DNA of 64,000 bases from Lithodes maja (GCA_037953745.1 JBAKBP010004417.1:1-64000); one strand, 5' to 3'. Shown: positions 1-11,120, counted from the first letter of the stretch. Notes: a model not told the origin generated them from the letters alone. Program-made: numbers and translations.

Positions 1-261
1 AATCGACCTTAGAAGCATTATCAAAATCTGACAGGCAACCAACCGACCTGCTACCCTTAGCTGCCACTAATTGCAAAAGGTGCACAACAACTGAAGTGTG
101 AATTATACATAAAACACAATATCGCATGCATCATGCTACAACAATAAAGACTTACAAAACTAAAAAAAAATATTCTCGTTTATTTTATTGTTTTATAATC
201 TTTTTGGACGGCGTTATGATAGCCTAATTTTACTCCTGCTCAACCCACACACCGTGCACGA
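1..261 (-). other. 3' untranslated part of Gmr1-like element 1
   Basis: This is the reverse complement of the stretch between the Gag-Pol stop and the 3' LTR of the complete element at 26096-35346. It matches that copy until about 20 bases short of its G-rich polypurine tract. The 3' LTR of element 1 therefore lies just left of the window. The cut is the window edge, not a natural truncation. Confidence 0.85.
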
Positions 262-3200
262 CTATCCTGGATCATCAACCCTTGATAGACAATCTGCTAT
301 CACGTTCTCACTCCCGGCAATATGCTGAATGTTGAGATTATACTCTTGGAGCATTAGGGACCACCTGGTCAACCGCATATTCCGATTGTGAAACTGATTT
401 AGGAATTTCAAGGGATGATGGTCCGTATAAATCGTCACTACCGGGCCGTAGGCTGGAACATAAACTTCGAAATGTTTGAGCGACAAAACGATAGCAAGAA
501 GCTCCTTCTCTATAGTCGAGTAATTCCTTTGTGCCGAATTAAACTTGCGAGAAAAGAAGCTCACTGGGTGTTCCAAGCCCTCGGAATCAGTCTGCAGTAA
601 CACTGCCCCGGCACCCACACCGCTGGCATCAGTCGCCAGCTGAAAACTCCTGGAGAAGTCTGGGGCTCTCAAAATCGGATGTGTACACAGCAGGTGCTTG
701 ACTAGGTCGAAAGCCCTCTGACACTCCGCAGCCCAACAGAACTTCACTGACTTCGACAGTAGATCAGTTAACGGTGCTAAGACAGTAGAGTATCCCCGGA
801 TGAAGCGCCTATAATAGCCTATCATACCTAGGAACCGCATGACCTGGCGCTTAGTGGTGGGCCTGGGAAACATATTGATAGCCTGTATCTTGCTCAGGGG
901 GGGGCACACCCGGCCTAACCCGACCACGAAGCCAAGATACTGCACAGTAGCCTTTACAAACTCGCACTTCCTCAGGTTCACCACCAGCCCAGCATCGTGC
1001 AACTTCCCAAACAGGGTCTCTAAGTGCCTTAGGTGATTTTCAAAATTGTCATCATACACTATCACGTCATCAAGGTAGACCGTGCAGTTAGGGATTTCGT
1101 CACAAATATCGTTCATCAGGTTCTGAAACGTGGCAGGTGCGTTCTTAAGCCCATAAGGCATTACGTTACATTGGTAGGTCTTGCCATCTACCACAAAACC
1201 ACAAACTTGCTTAGCTCGGTCCGACAGGGGTACTTGCCAGTAGCCTTTTACAAGATCAATTTTAGTAAGGTACTTTGCATTCCCTATCTTGTCCACGCTG
1301 TCGTCAACTCGAGGCAAAGGGTAAGGGTTGGTAGTGGTCAAGCCATTTAGCCTACGAAAATCTATGCAGAACCGCACCTTGCCGTCAGGTTTTGGCTGCA
1401 ACGTGACGGGTGATGTCCACTTCACATAACCTTCAGTGATCATCCCTCTCTCAACCATGTACTTTAACTCCTCCCGTAAAGCTGGCAACTTTACCGGGGG
1501 CACACGGTAGGGCACTGACTTGAAGGGCACATTATCACCGACGTCCACGTCGTGCGTTACCTGAGTAGTGAGACCTGGGTGTTCGGCGAAAACAGAGGGG
1601 TATGACCTGAACAGGCCTAGGACAGCAGCACCCTGGTGCTCAGGCAGGTGACTTACAGCTTGCCTAGCCTCTTGTTCAGTATTCCCCGCCCACTGTTCCG
1701 CAGAAATGACACAGTCCCAGCTATCCTCCTCAGCAGCATGACTGTCCCCACCTCCTTCTCCACCCTGGCCGCTGCAGGCCAGCACAGGGACAGTGAGAGG
1801 CTCTGAGGGGCGTCTCACATACTCTTTCATGAGGTTAACATGACATAACTGATGTTTTTTTCTACGGTCAGGTGTTGCAACGAGATAATCAAGGTCGGAC
1901 AGTTTCTTAGCCACCACATACGGCCCAATAAACTTGGCAGAAAGGGGGTGTCCAGGCAAAGGTAAAAGCAACATTACCTCCTGACCCACCGAAAACTCCC
2001 GAAGCTTCACCTTGGCGTCATACTGGTGCTTCATGACCGCCTGTGCATTAACCAAGTTATTACCTGCCGCTGCCATGCAACCTATAAGTCTCTCCCGGCT
2101 CTCAAGGATATATTTAAGTACAGACCCCGGCTTCTCTTCGCCCTCCCAGATCTCTTTCACCATACTTAAAGGTCCTCTCACATTATGGCCAAAGACTAGT
2201 TGATTTGGACTGAACCCCAGGCTCTCTCCTGGGACTTCACGTGCAGCGAACAGAACATACGGCAGACCCAAATCCCAATCAGTGTCATGTTCTGCACAGT
2301 AACAGCGTAGCATACTCTTCAGGGTCGAGTGCCACCGCTCCAAGACTCCCTGACTCTCGGGATGGTAGGCTGACGACACTACAGAACATATACCGTGCAA
2401 CTGAAGGGTTTGCTTGAACAATTTGGATGTAAAATTGCTCCCCTGGTCTGACTGCACCTCACGTGGAAATCCATAACGGGAACAGAACAATAATAAGTTT
2501 TTAACAACTGCCTTTGCCGAGCCGTTTCTCATGGGGTATGCGTCCGGGTATCTCGTAGCCACATCCATGATTGTCAACAGGAATTTATTGCCACTACTAG
2601 TAGGCGGGAAAGGGCCAACCAAATCTACTACAACTTTGCTGAACGGAGGCCCGGTGACAGGTATGGGAAACAAAGGTGCCTTCGGGATGGTCTGGTTAGG
2701 CTTCCCCGTTGTCTGGCAGGTCGCACACCCAGCCACCCATGCACAGACATCAGCCTTGACCCCAGGCCACCAGAAAAACCTGCCCAATGCCGCCAATGTT
2801 TTGGTTACCCCCAAATGACCCGCCACCGGCACATCATGCGCCAGACACAATAAGGACTCTCTATACTTATTTGGAACAACCACCTGGTCTACTACCCTCG
2901 CACCGCCCTCCCACTTCGATTTTGGGTCTAGAAATCTGCGGTACAATATCCTGTTGAGCCTAAAGAAATCTCCCGGCTTCGCATCCCCAACTTCCTCCAA
3001 CTCTATGGCACCATTGCTATAACGAGCTAGGCTAGCGTCTTGCAGCTGCTGCTCACTAATGTCCCTGGGCGTCAATGCATCAAGATGGTTTTGTAATAAG
3101 ACATTACCCCGGCTAGTAGGCTCTACTGCCTTAGTGGCTCTCGCTACAGCTCTTGCCTCACGCGAAGTCTTACCCAACTCTGCCTTGTTACACACCATAT

Positions 3201-5367
3201 CTGGGCCAGAGTCAACTCCCGTGTTTATTATAGGTCCAAGTACCGAATCACCGAGAAGTGCAGCAGAATCAATGTCCCTTTTCCTGCCCTTAGCAACCTT
3301 CTCCTGATCCTTCCTCCACTGTCCCCGAGGTTGAGTGCTAGGCTGTGCAGGAGCCGCAGAGCGAGATCGGGTTACCACACAGGCCATCTCATCCTGTTGG
3401 CACCTCCCAACCCATTCCCGATTCTCACCATCCACGTCGGCCGCCCTCTCGGCAACGACTAAGGGTGGAGTCCCGGAAGTGGGCACCGCAAAGTCGTTGC
3501 CGAGAAGAAGGTCGACGCCCTCAACTGGCAAACACTCAACGATCCCTACATCCAGCTCCCTGCACACCTCTCCCACTCTCAACTCCAACCTCACAAGTGG
3601 GTATGACCTCGTAGCATTTATACCCTGCACCACAACAACTCCGGCCGCATTTATCGGTTTCCCTGTGAAGTTCCTCAACAAAGTTTGCGAAGCCCCCGTA
3701 TCCCTCAGCAAGTCAACCCTCCGTAGTTCACTCCCCCAGCTCACAAACCCGTGTCCCCGATGGTCACAGAAAGTGTCCCGGACAGGTGTCGAGCCTTCCG
3801 TACGCTTCTTTACCGCGTGTGCCTCAGCTGCTGACAACCTACCCCGGGCAGTTGCTGCAGCCTTCAGAGACACACCGATACTGTGAACCAATGACACCGG
3901 CTTAGCGGGAGTGTTACTAGGGCACTCACGTGAATAATGGCCTAGCTTCTGACATTTGTAACATTTCACATCCCCAATGGGCTTCTTCCCTTGTGCGGGC
4001 GAAGAAGGGGCCTGACCTTTAGTAAACGGGAGAGGCTTGTGTTTGTAGGTGTTATTAGGTGCAATGCATTTAGTGTGGTTATGTGTGTCATAAGATGTGT
4101 TATTATCGAAAACTCTGGTGGGTGGGGTATAGCGCCCCTTCTGCCCTGACTCAGCCCTCTGAGCGGCACCGCAACCACGAATCAATGATAATCTGAAGTC
4201 TGCCATCTTGGCAGCCTCCTCTACTGTCTTGGGACATTTTTCCTTAATGTTCAGCGTTAGATCGGTTCCAGTGCATTTGTAAAACTGTTCCAGATAGAAA
4301 AGTTGCTTAATTTCCTCAGCCGACTCTGCGTGCTCGGACCGAAACCAGTTATTACCTGCATCTGTTAAGTCCCGTGCGTGCTCCATAAAACTGACGTCGC
4401 TCTTCTTATTCACGCCACGGAACTTCAATCTATAAGTTTCGGGTTGCAGTTCGTAGGCCCGGAGCACAGCCTCCTTCACCAGTCCATACACTACACTCTC
4501 GTCCAGTGACAGTGCATCGTAGGCTTTCAACCCCTTACCCACTAGACGTGATGAAACTAATGCTGCCCATTTAACCTCCGGCCAGTCATACTCACGACAC
4601 TTCTTTTCGAAACGAGCAAAAAACTCAGTCACTGCTGTCTCATCAAATGCGGGTACTAACTTAATTAAATGCGAAAGTGAGTCTGTAACCCGGTGCCCAC
4701 CACCGAGATGACGCCCCGTGGTCTCTACTCTAGACTTCTCGACATCCATTTCAGCCTGGTACCTGGTTGCATCCTGATTGGCTTGGATTCTAGCAACCTC
4801 TATGCGTTCTATACTAGCCTGTTGTATCTGTATCTGAGTCTCCTGCAGCTTAAACTTAGCTAGTTCTAGCTGAAATAACATCTCAGGAGACAGGCCTGGG
4901 GGGGGAGAGCACAAAATGGGGGATCCACACCGAGACGTGTTTACGGGTAAGCCAGCTTGCCCTTGAGAACCCTCCTGCTGCATCGTGCTAAGACTCGCTG
5001 GCTGAGGGCCCAGCTCAGGGGTAGAGTGGAATGGAGGCTTGGAGGGAACCCCCCAAGACCCCACTCCACCCACCGCCCCATCGCCATCACCCAACAAACA
5101 TGCCACCAAATTCTTCTTGGGCCAACTGTCAGGACAGTCCCGCCCCAAAACCGTGGCTAAACAGCGAAGACCGTAACAATCAATAGCCTGCAGGCGCTGT
5201 TCGGTCAAAGGTGTCTGCAAAAATGCCCGGGCATCCCTCTCTCCACTTATAACACTCCCCTCCCTAAACATCTGTTGTACTTGCTGGTTACTAGGCTGTA
5301 CCATGTTATCCTCCCCCGTAAATGATGAGTCATTAGACATAGTGCTGGTTATACAATTGCTGTTCAT
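262..5367 (-). CDS. Gag-Pol polyprotein of Gmr1-like LTR retrotransposon, copy 1
   Basis: One open frame of 1701 codons encodes all proteins needed for retrotransposition. In order it shows an N-terminal Gag with a coiled/Gln-rich segment; a CCHC zinc knuckle (CYKCQKLGHYSRECP, near residue 468); an aspartic protease with DTGA (near 554); an HHCC integrase zinc finger (near 842); and the integrase core. The core has D (VVVDLVGP), D (SDQGSNF), then exactly 35 residues to E (VLERWH). A GPY-type integrase tail (FIGPYVV) follows, then reverse transcriptase with YLDD (near 1432), then RNase H with D, E and D (TDASG, IEKELL, TDHHPL). Integrase before RT is the Gmr1 order within the Ty3/gypsy group. 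Gag and Pol share one frame, so no frameshift signal is needed. All catalytic residues are present and the frame is intact, so it may be active. It differs from copy 2 by a two-residue indel in the Gln-rich stretch and a few substitutions. Confidence 0.95.
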   Translation of the reverse strand: MNSNCITSTMSNDSSFTGEDNMVQPSNQQVQQMFREGSVISGERDARAFLQTPLTEQRLQAIDCYGLRCLATVLGRDCPDSWPKKNLVACLLGDGDGAVGGVGSWGVPSKPPFHSTPELGPQPASLSTMQQEGSQGQAGLPVNTSRCGSPILCSPPPGLSPEMLFQLELAKFKLQETQIQIQQASIERIEVARIQANQDATRYQAEMDVEKSRVETTGRHLGGGHRVTDSLSHLIKLVPAFDETAVTEFFARFEKKCREYDWPEVKWAALVSSRLVGKGLKAYDALSLDESVVYGLVKEAVLRAYELQPETYRLKFRGVNKKSDVSFMEHARDLTDAGNNWFRSEHAESAEEIKQLFYLEQFYKCTGTDLTLNIKEKCPKTVEEAAKMADFRLSLIRGCGAAQRAESGQKGRYTPPTRVFDNNTSYDTHNHTKCIAPNNTYKHKPLPFTKGQAPSSPAQGKKPIGDVKCYKCQKLGHYSRECPSNTPAKPVSLVHSIGVSLKAAATARGRLSAAEAHAVKKRTEGSTPVRDTFCDHRGHGFVSWGSELRRVDLLRDTGASQTLLRNFTGKPINAAGVVVVQGINATRSYPLVRLELRVGEVCRELDVGIVECLPVEGVDLLLGNDFAVPTSGTPPLVVAERAADVDGENREWVGRCQQDEMACVVTRSRSAAPAQPSTQPRGQWRKDQEKVAKGRKRDIDSAALLGDSVLGPIINTGVDSGPDMVCNKAELGKTSREARAVARATKAVEPTSRGNVLLQNHLDALTPRDISEQQLQDASLARYSNGAIELEEVGDAKPGDFFRLNRILYRRFLDPKSKWEGGARVVDQVVVPNKYRESLLCLAHDVPVAGHLGVTKTLAALGRFFWWPGVKADVCAWVAGCATCQTTGKPNQTIPKAPLFPIPVTGPPFSKVVVDLVGPFPPTSSGNKFLLTIMDVATRYPDAYPMRNGSAKAVVKNLLLFCSRYGFPREVQSDQGSNFTSKLFKQTLQLHGICSVVSSAYHPESQGVLERWHSTLKSMLRCYCAEHDTDWDLGLPYVLFAAREVPGESLGFSPNQLVFGHNVRGPLSMVKEIWEGEEKPGSVLKYILESRERLIGCMAAAGNNLVNAQAVMKHQYDAKVKLREFSVGQEVMLLLPLPGHPLSAKFIGPYVVAKKLSDLDYLVATPDRRKKHQLCHVNLMKEYVRRPSEPLTVPVLACSGQGGEGGGDSHAAEEDSWDCVISAEQWAGNTEQEARQAVSHLPEHQGAAVLGLFRSYPSVFAEHPGLTTQVTHDVDVGDNVPFKSVPYRVPPVKLPALREELKYMVERGMITEGYVKWTSPVTLQPKPDGKVRFCIDFRRLNGLTTTNPYPLPRVDDSVDKIGNAKYLTKIDLVKGYWQVPLSDRAKQVCGFVVDGKTYQCNVMPYGLKNAPATFQNLMNDICDEIPNCTVYLDDVIVYDDNFENHLRHLETLFGKLHDAGLVVNLRKCEFVKATVQYLGFVVGLGRVCPPLSKIQAINMFPRPTTKRQVMRFLGMIGYYRRFIRGYSTVLAPLTDLLSKSVKFCWAAECQRAFDLVKHLLCTHPILRAPDFSRSFQLATDASGVGAGAVLLQTDSEGLEHPVSFFSRKFNSAQRNYSTIEKELLAIVLSLKHFEVYVPAYGPVVTIYTDHHPLKFLNQFHNRNMRLTRWSLMLQEYNLNIQHIAGSENVIADCLSRVDDPG

Positions 5368-5610
5368 AAAAAAAAAGAAGTGCTTATTACTAATTGCAGT
5401 CTCGACTCACAAAATGTTAAAGATGCTTGAATGACTCTACTCTAGACACCCCCAACGAAACAATCTGCAAGTCCACCAATACAATAATGACACAATAAAA
5501 ATTCCTCCAATATGCAAGAAAATTCTAGCCAGCTCTACTAGGTAGCATAGAATAGTTCTCCAAAAAACATGTGATAGGATACTACTGAATCTTGTGCAAG
5601 GTCGCCATTT
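5368..5610 (-). promoter_or_regulatory. Leader and tRNA primer-binding site of element 1
   Basis: This is the untranslated leader between LTR and Gag-Pol. Read on the minus strand, TGGCGACCTTGC (ending at plus position 5607) follows the LTR after three A residues. It begins with TGG, as a site complementary to a tRNA 3' CCA end must. TGGCGACC resembles sites assigned to tRNA-Arg in some insect gypsy elements. That assignment is from memory and was not tested. Confidence 0.75.
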
Positions 5611-7409
5611 TGTTACGGCTGGATCGGCAATACATATTCGGGATTCTTGATCATAGGACAGAAATGGCTTATGTGACAACGACACGCTCGATTCCAGTCC
5701 CAAATACTATATGCTCCAGACAACAAAAGCACCAACGCCCTACAGAGTTATCGTCTATGGTAACGAGGTACCTTAACTCGGCGAAAGTGTACAACAGGGG
5801 TAGGCTATGAGGCTAAACTCCCTCAGACATTTATAGGTTACGTTATTACTAAAGAAATGCAATACTCAAGAAACTAAGTTAATATTAAGCCTCTAATAAT
5901 GTAGAATAGAAGCAGGCTAAAGGTATGACAGTGAAATGCTAAATGACAAATGTACACGCCTACTTGAAAGCGCGTGCACTAGAATAACTGTCCCCTACTA
6001 ACATGCACTAGCATGTAGCATACAAGATGTTCATGATCCAGTAGATACCTAATAATACACATGGAAGGAACATAAATAGTAGTCACTTATTGTAATAATG
6101 AATCTATACTTGGAATAACTAAAAGGTTGCAGGCAACAGTACTGCGCCGGTAGCCTACTACCGCATAGGCTACTTCGCTTCTCTCACTCTGTCTCCCCTC
6201 TGAGTCTGTATGCGCCCTACGCAACAGAACTCCGGACACAGCAGCAAAACGACAGTGCAGTTAATTGATACATGAAAGTATTAATAGTGTTGTCTTGTGT
6301 GTGAGTAATGTGTATTGTAAAGTGTTACATACATAAACTTAAAGAGAGCTGCAATGCATAGTAAAATAAAGATATCACCCACTCATCATCCCCATGTGTT
6401 CTAGCTAGCAGGCCAAGTCACAGGAACAACGAGTCCCAGCACCGAAAGCGAGAACCCAGGAAAAGACTGCAGAGAACACAAGGACAGATAAATTTCGTTA
6501 CTCTACTATACCGGCACTACGAGCGAGCTGTAGTCTCTGGTACTACACTCGCTCCTGGCTCGGTAGGCAAATCAAGGCTAAGTCCTCACCCCTCTACAGA
6601 CAACTCCTGGGCATGGTCGGGCTCTTACACATGGCACTAGTCTAGTCACAAATTGGATGATGAGCTGGGCATATAACTCGTGAACATGTAGAACGTTCAC
6701 CAACTATCCTCATCAAGAAGATCGCTGTTCACATTAACCCCTTAAATCTAATACATGTAAATATATGCTTGTCCTAAGAGTAATACGAGAGGTGAGTGCT
6801 GAAACTCCTTTAGGACCTCAAGGGAAGGGTATGCATTTAAATAGAGAGAAGAATGAAATGAGAGTAATGTCGTCAGAGAGAAAGAGTGCAACCGTGAGAA
6901 ATTGGGAGAGAGGGCAAGGGATGTTAGAATCTCAAAGGTTCTAGGCAACCTGATCATGGAACACACAGCGAGCCTCCATGCAATGTGCAGTACGACAACA
7001 TGGGCAGCCCGGCAGCATATGCAGGCGGCAATGTACTACCAACCCTGTCGCACCTAGCTATAAGCGCAGGGCTGCCAACCGGTCCATACGTCTGGCAACC
7101 ATTGCTACCCTCTCGCTCTGAAGTCTAACTCACTCTCTCTCTCTGAATTCCTATTATCTCATCTATCAACTTCTCTATTGATACTACATATTAAATGGAA
7201 GGTCTCGACATGGCTTAAAACAAAACCCACCACTGGTTAGCAAATGACGAGACCTTTGCAGAGATACAAAGAACACAGTTATACGTTGTCACACTCAATA
7301 TAAGCAGCCAACACGGCACCGCACCGGCACACGGCACCGCACCGGCACACGGCACAGTGGAGTACCAAGGAGTACAATCAGGTTGCGTTGCCACGCACTG
7401 GGCGTCACA
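5611..7409 (-). repeat. 5' LTR of Gmr1-like element 1 (1799 bp)
   Basis: On the minus strand it begins TGTGACGC and ends CCGTAACA, so it has the TG...CA ends of an LTR. It aligns along its length with both LTRs of element 2. The copy carries an extra tandem duplication of a short CACCGCACCGGCACACGG-type motif near its outer end (7316-7360). Several short open frames inside (for example 5437-5703 and 6748-6966) recur in the other LTRs and are not genes. A TATTTAAAT box-like motif is conserved inside all copies. Confidence 0.92.
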
Positions 7410-7417
7410 ATATTGAT

Positions 7418-7815
7418 TTAAGGGGAGGTTTTTACTTTGTTCCCTAGACCTCCATCAAGCTTAAAATTACACCCCCTAGACCCCCTTTAGGTTTTTAGTT
7501 TGTTCCCTAGACCTCCATCAAGCTTAAAATTACACCCCCTAGACCCCCTTTCAAGATAAATTTGTATATTTGTTGGTAGGAAAATGTCCCAGCCTAAGCC
7601 AGGTTAGGCCTACTTATAAAATTACACGCTCGCTGTCGTTCGCCACGAAAAAGACACCTAAATGACGAAAAGTCTTAATATTGACAAACAAATGGGGCGA
7701 AAGGTCTTACAATCGCCAAACTAATGGACCGAACGTCATAAAATCTTAAAAAAAAACTAATGGGGCTAAACATGAGGGAGAGGGGGGTCCAGAAAAACGA
7801 CCCATCTCCCCTTAA
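7418..7815. mobile_element. TTAA family A non-autonomous element, copy 1
   Basis: The element is bounded by TTAA on both sides and ends CCCATCTCCCCTTAA, the family's standard left terminus. Its other end has lost the usual start. A block of about 65 bp (TTCCCTAGACCTCCATCAAG and following) is duplicated in tandem inside. It starts eight bases from the outer end of the LTR of element 1. Confidence 0.8.
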
Positions 7816-7856
7816 GTATGAAATACGTGAAATAAGTACGGTAACAGCCCGTTCAG

Positions 7857-8199
7857 ACCGTTTGTTTGGTCTATTAATTCATTTATTCATATATATTTTA
7901 GTTTCCTCGCTAGACCTCTATCAAGCTTAGAAAAACACCCCCTAGATACATTTGTAAATTTTTCGGTAGAAAAATTTCCCGGCCGAAGGCCGGTTCCTCT
8001 TAAAATTGCAGGCTCGCTCTCGCTCGCCAGGAAAAAATCGACGCCTAAATGGCACGAAAGGTCTTAAAATTGACAACGAAATGAGGCGAAAGGTGTTAAA
8101 ATCGCCAAACTAATGGGCCGAACGTCTTATAATCACAAAACTAGTGGGGCTAAACATTATGGAGAAGGTGGTCCAGAAAAACGGTCTGCCTCCCCTTAA
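7857..8199. mobile_element. TTAA family A element, copy 2
   Basis: This carries the internal family A sequence: TTTCCTCGCTAGACCTCTAT, a GGCCGAAGGCCGG palindrome, and the CTCGCTCTCGCTCGCCAGG block. It ends CCTTAA. The right terminus is degraded. Its terminal TTAA (8196-8199) is also the first four bases of the next element (family C). Confidence 0.75.
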
Positions 8200-8430
8200 C
8201 CCTCTCCGACATATGACGCGATTTTGAGCCTATTAGGGATACTTTAAAGCCTTTGTTACCATCAGGGGTATTTAGAAACCTTTAGTTTAGTTACTTCAAC
8301 CTCCGCAGTTGTCTTTGAGTTAACTGTGGGCAGAAAACTAATTTTGGAGAGGTAATTATAAGAGTGAGAGAACTCTATTTCTTATTGCTAATCTGGCAAC
8401 CTCTCCGTCATATGAGTCTGAAGGGGTTAA
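8196..8430. mobile_element. TTAA family C MITE, copy 1 (235 bp)
   Basis: It begins TTAACCCTCTCCGACATATG and ends TCATATGAGTCTGAAGGGGTTAA-like, giving imperfect terminal inverted repeats. A 233-bp copy at 48903-49135 matches over the full length and has the same ends, which fixes the boundaries. There is no coding capacity. Confidence 0.8.
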
Positions 8431-9607
8431 TATTAATCATCCATTACAAACCCCAATGTACTTGAATAAACGAATGAAAGCTTATGGTCCTCCCGGGATT
8501 CCAACTCGGGACACCACACCCAGAACATAAGCACCTAAACCATTACACCACCAACACCGTAATGAAAGCATATGGTCCTCCCGGGATTCCAACTTGGGAC
8601 ACCACACCCAGAACATAAGCACCTAAACCATTACACCACCAACACAGTAATGAAAGCTTATGATCCTCCCGGGATTCCAACTCGGGACACCACACCCAGA
8701 ACATAAGCACCTAAACCATTACACCACCAACACAGTAATGAAAGCTTATGGTCCTCCCGGGATTCCAACTCGGGACACCACACCCAGAACATAAGCACCT
8801 AAACCATTACACCACCAACACAGTAATGAAAGCTTATGGTCCTCCCGGGATTCCAACTCGGGACACCACACCCAGAACATAAGCACCTAAACCATTACAC
8901 CACCAACACAGTAATGAAAGCTTATGGTCCTCCCGGGATTCCAACTCGGGACACCACACCCAGAACATAAGCACCTAAAGCATTACACCACCAACACAGT
9001 AATGAAACATATGGTCCTCCCGGGATTCCAACTCGGGACACCACACCCAGAACATAAGCACCTAAACCATTACACCACCAACACAGTAATGAAACATATG
9101 GTCCTCCCGGGATTCCAACTCGGGACACCACACCCAGAACATAAGCACCTAAACCATTACACCACCAACACAGTAATGAAACATATGGTCCTCCCGGGAT
9201 TCCAACTCGGGACACCACACCCAGAACATAAGCACCTAAACCATTACACCACCAACACAGTAATGAAAGCTTATGGTCCTCCCGGGATTCCAACTCGGGA
9301 CACCACACCCAGAACATAAGCACCTAAACCATTACACCACCAACACAGTAATGAAAGCTTATGGTCCTCCCGGGATTCCAACTCGGGACACCACACCCAG
9401 AACATAAGCACCTAAACCATTACACCACCAACACAGTAATGAAAGCTTATGGTCCTCCCGGGATTCCAACTCGGGACACCACACCCAGAACATAAGCACC
9501 TAAACCATTACACCACCAACACAGTAATGAAAGCTTATGGTCCTCCCGGGATTCCAACTCGGGACACCACACCCAGAACATAAGCACCTAAACCATTACA
9601 CCCCCAA
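8431..9607 (-). repeat. Tandem array of 13 tRNA-like units (87-88 bp) grown from a SINE
   Basis: CCTCCCGGGATTCC recurs at 8489, 8577, 8665, 8753, 8841, 8929, 9016, 9103, 9190, 9278, 9366, 9454 and 9542. On the minus strand each unit carries a box A-like TGGTGTAATGG and a box B-like AGTTGGAATCC, so it resembles the head of a tRNA gene. The acceptor ends do not pair, so these are unlikely to be functional tRNAs. The left flank (8431-8480) matches the tail of the dispersed SINE at 42646-43243, so the array probably amplified from one SINE head. Long open frames on both strands (8922-9323) are by-products of the repeat. Confidence 0.85.
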
Positions 9608-9648
9608 CACTTGACTGTCGTTGGTTCGAGCCCGGCTGAGAGTATAAA

Positions 9649-10121
9649 TTTTAGGGGGAAGGGTTTATTTGTTTATATATATTATTTGTTTTAGTTTCCT
9701 CCCTAAACCTCCATCAAACTTTAGAAAAAAATATCTCGGTTCTTCCAAAATTACAGGCTCACTATCGTTCGCCAGGAAAAAATGTCTCTGTTCTTCCAAA
9801 ATTAACACCTAAATAGCGCGTCAGGTCACAATATAACTGTCTTGATAGCGTAATGCATAAGTGCGTGCAATTTCGATGTGAGTATCCTAGGTTCGAGTCG
9901 TTGGAGTGCCACATGTATTTGTTGATTTCATTAATTGAGTTTTGAGGTGAAGTTGGTTGGTGTAAAAAAACAAATATATAATAATTGACAAATAAATAAG
10001 GCGAAAGGTCTTAAAATCGACAACTTTAATGGGGCAAACATCTTAAAATCGATAAAAAAAACTAATGGGGGCTAAACATGAGGGAGAAGGGGGTCTAGAA
10101 AAATGACCCATCTCCCCTTAA
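9649..10121. mobile_element. TTAA family A element with tRNA-like insertion, copy 3
   Basis: The family A body runs from TTTAGGGGGAAGGG to CCCATCTCCCCTTAA. It is interrupted at about 9835-9985 by foreign sequence with a box B-like GGTTCGAGTCG (9891-9901), probably a tRNA-derived SINE head. Another tRNA-like tail with GGTTCGAGCCC lies just upstream (9622-9632). Confidence 0.7.
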
Positions 10122-10224
10122 TGTGTTGGGGTTAATTAGGGGGGGGGGGGAAGGTGGGGGGGGGGGGTAGAGGGAACCAAATATAGTATATGGGTCAAAG
10201 AGAGAGAGAGAGAGAGAGAGAGGT
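10122..10224. repeat. G-runs and (AG)n
   Basis: Two G-runs of about 12 or more bases (10140-10168) are followed by (AG)n at 10199-10222. The G-rich strand could form quadruplexes. No gene is seen. Confidence 0.8.
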
Positions 10225-10938
10225 TTACATACATATTTTTTTTCTATGTGATTGTGGGAGGCAAAAGGCAGAACTGCCTATAGCGAGTGCCTCCCCCATA
10301 GTTGAAAGAGTGACAGGGCCAACATCAAGGGACGTTCGAGCCAAAATGTCTGGACACACGGAGTTTGAAGCAATTTAAGTCATAGGAAGTGGGAAAGACT
10401 GATTCTGGGAGAGAGTTCCAGAGCTCAGCTGTTGAGTAGAAGAAAGTTTGAGAGTAACGTTTCACTCTCGGGTTGGAGAGTTGCACAGAGTAGGGGTGGG
10501 ATTGAGTTGCAAGGCGGGTACCACGTGCCCTACGTAAAGGAGGTGGTATACACTGGGAAAGCTCTGAGGAACACTGATTATTATAGTAGCGATAGAATAG
10601 CGAGAGAGATGCAACATTGCGGCGGAAAGAGAGATTGCAGAGAGTTGGTGAGTGGACGGGAGTTAATGATACGAAAGGCCTTCCTTTCAACTTTGTCTAG
10701 GAGAGCGGTGTGAGAGGAACCTTCCCACACATGTGAACAATACTCAATACAAGGACGCACTATGCCCCATGTACAGAGCAAGAAGCTGTGCAGGGGAAAA
10801 GAACCCCCTAAGGCTGTTGAGCACACCCAGCTTCTGGGAGGCTGCCTTAGCAAGACTGGTGTTATGGTCCTTCCAAGTGAGAGCAGAAGAAAAAGAGACA
10901 CACTGTAGATTTACATGGATACACTGGCCACACAAACC
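10225..10938 (-). pseudogene. 3' fragment of a second LINE family (RT C-terminus), frameshifted
   Basis: Three overlapping minus-strand frames (10744-10935, 10581-10901, 10325-10690) together give the C-terminal part of a non-LTR retrotransposon polymerase. It contains LTWKDHNTSLAKAASQKLGV, then RPCIEYCSHVWEGSSHTALL, then a tail with STAELWNSLPESVFP. The frame changes at least twice, so it is decayed. The 100 bases after the stop (10225-10324) are a 3' UTR that recurs at 47519-47607 and 60755-60870, confirming one LINE family. The 5' end is truncated and abuts a long (GA)n tract. Confidence 0.8.
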
Positions 10939-10939
10939 T

Positions 10940-11004
<65 letters not shown>

Positions 11005-11018
11005 AAGAGAGAGAAAAA
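10939..11018. repeat. (GA)n microsatellite
   Basis: The tract is nearly pure GA with A-rich interruptions near its right end. It starts exactly where the truncated LINE fragment stops. Confidence 0.95.
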
Positions 11019-11120
11019 GAGAGAGGAGTATGGAGAGACGCGATGGTAGAGTGGTTAAAGCGCGCTGTATAGTCTAAATTAGCAGGTCGTCGATATATTG
11101 CATAATCATTTGGATGGTGT
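11019..11120 (+). repeat. Possible tRNA-like fragment
   Basis: ATGGTAGAGTGG followed by TTAAAGCGCGCTGT (11043 onward) looks like the box A half of a tRNA gene. No box B follows within the usual distance, so it is a fragment at best. Confidence 0.3.

Noticed and set aside
3335..3886. 183-codon plus-strand frame and similar frames opposite Gag-Pol
   Set aside because: They are antisense shadows, repeated identically opposite the second Gag-Pol copy.
8922..9323. Opposed open frames of about 130 codons
   Set aside because: They are translations of the 87-88 bp tRNA-like array on both strands; the frame exists only because three consecutive units are 87 bp long.
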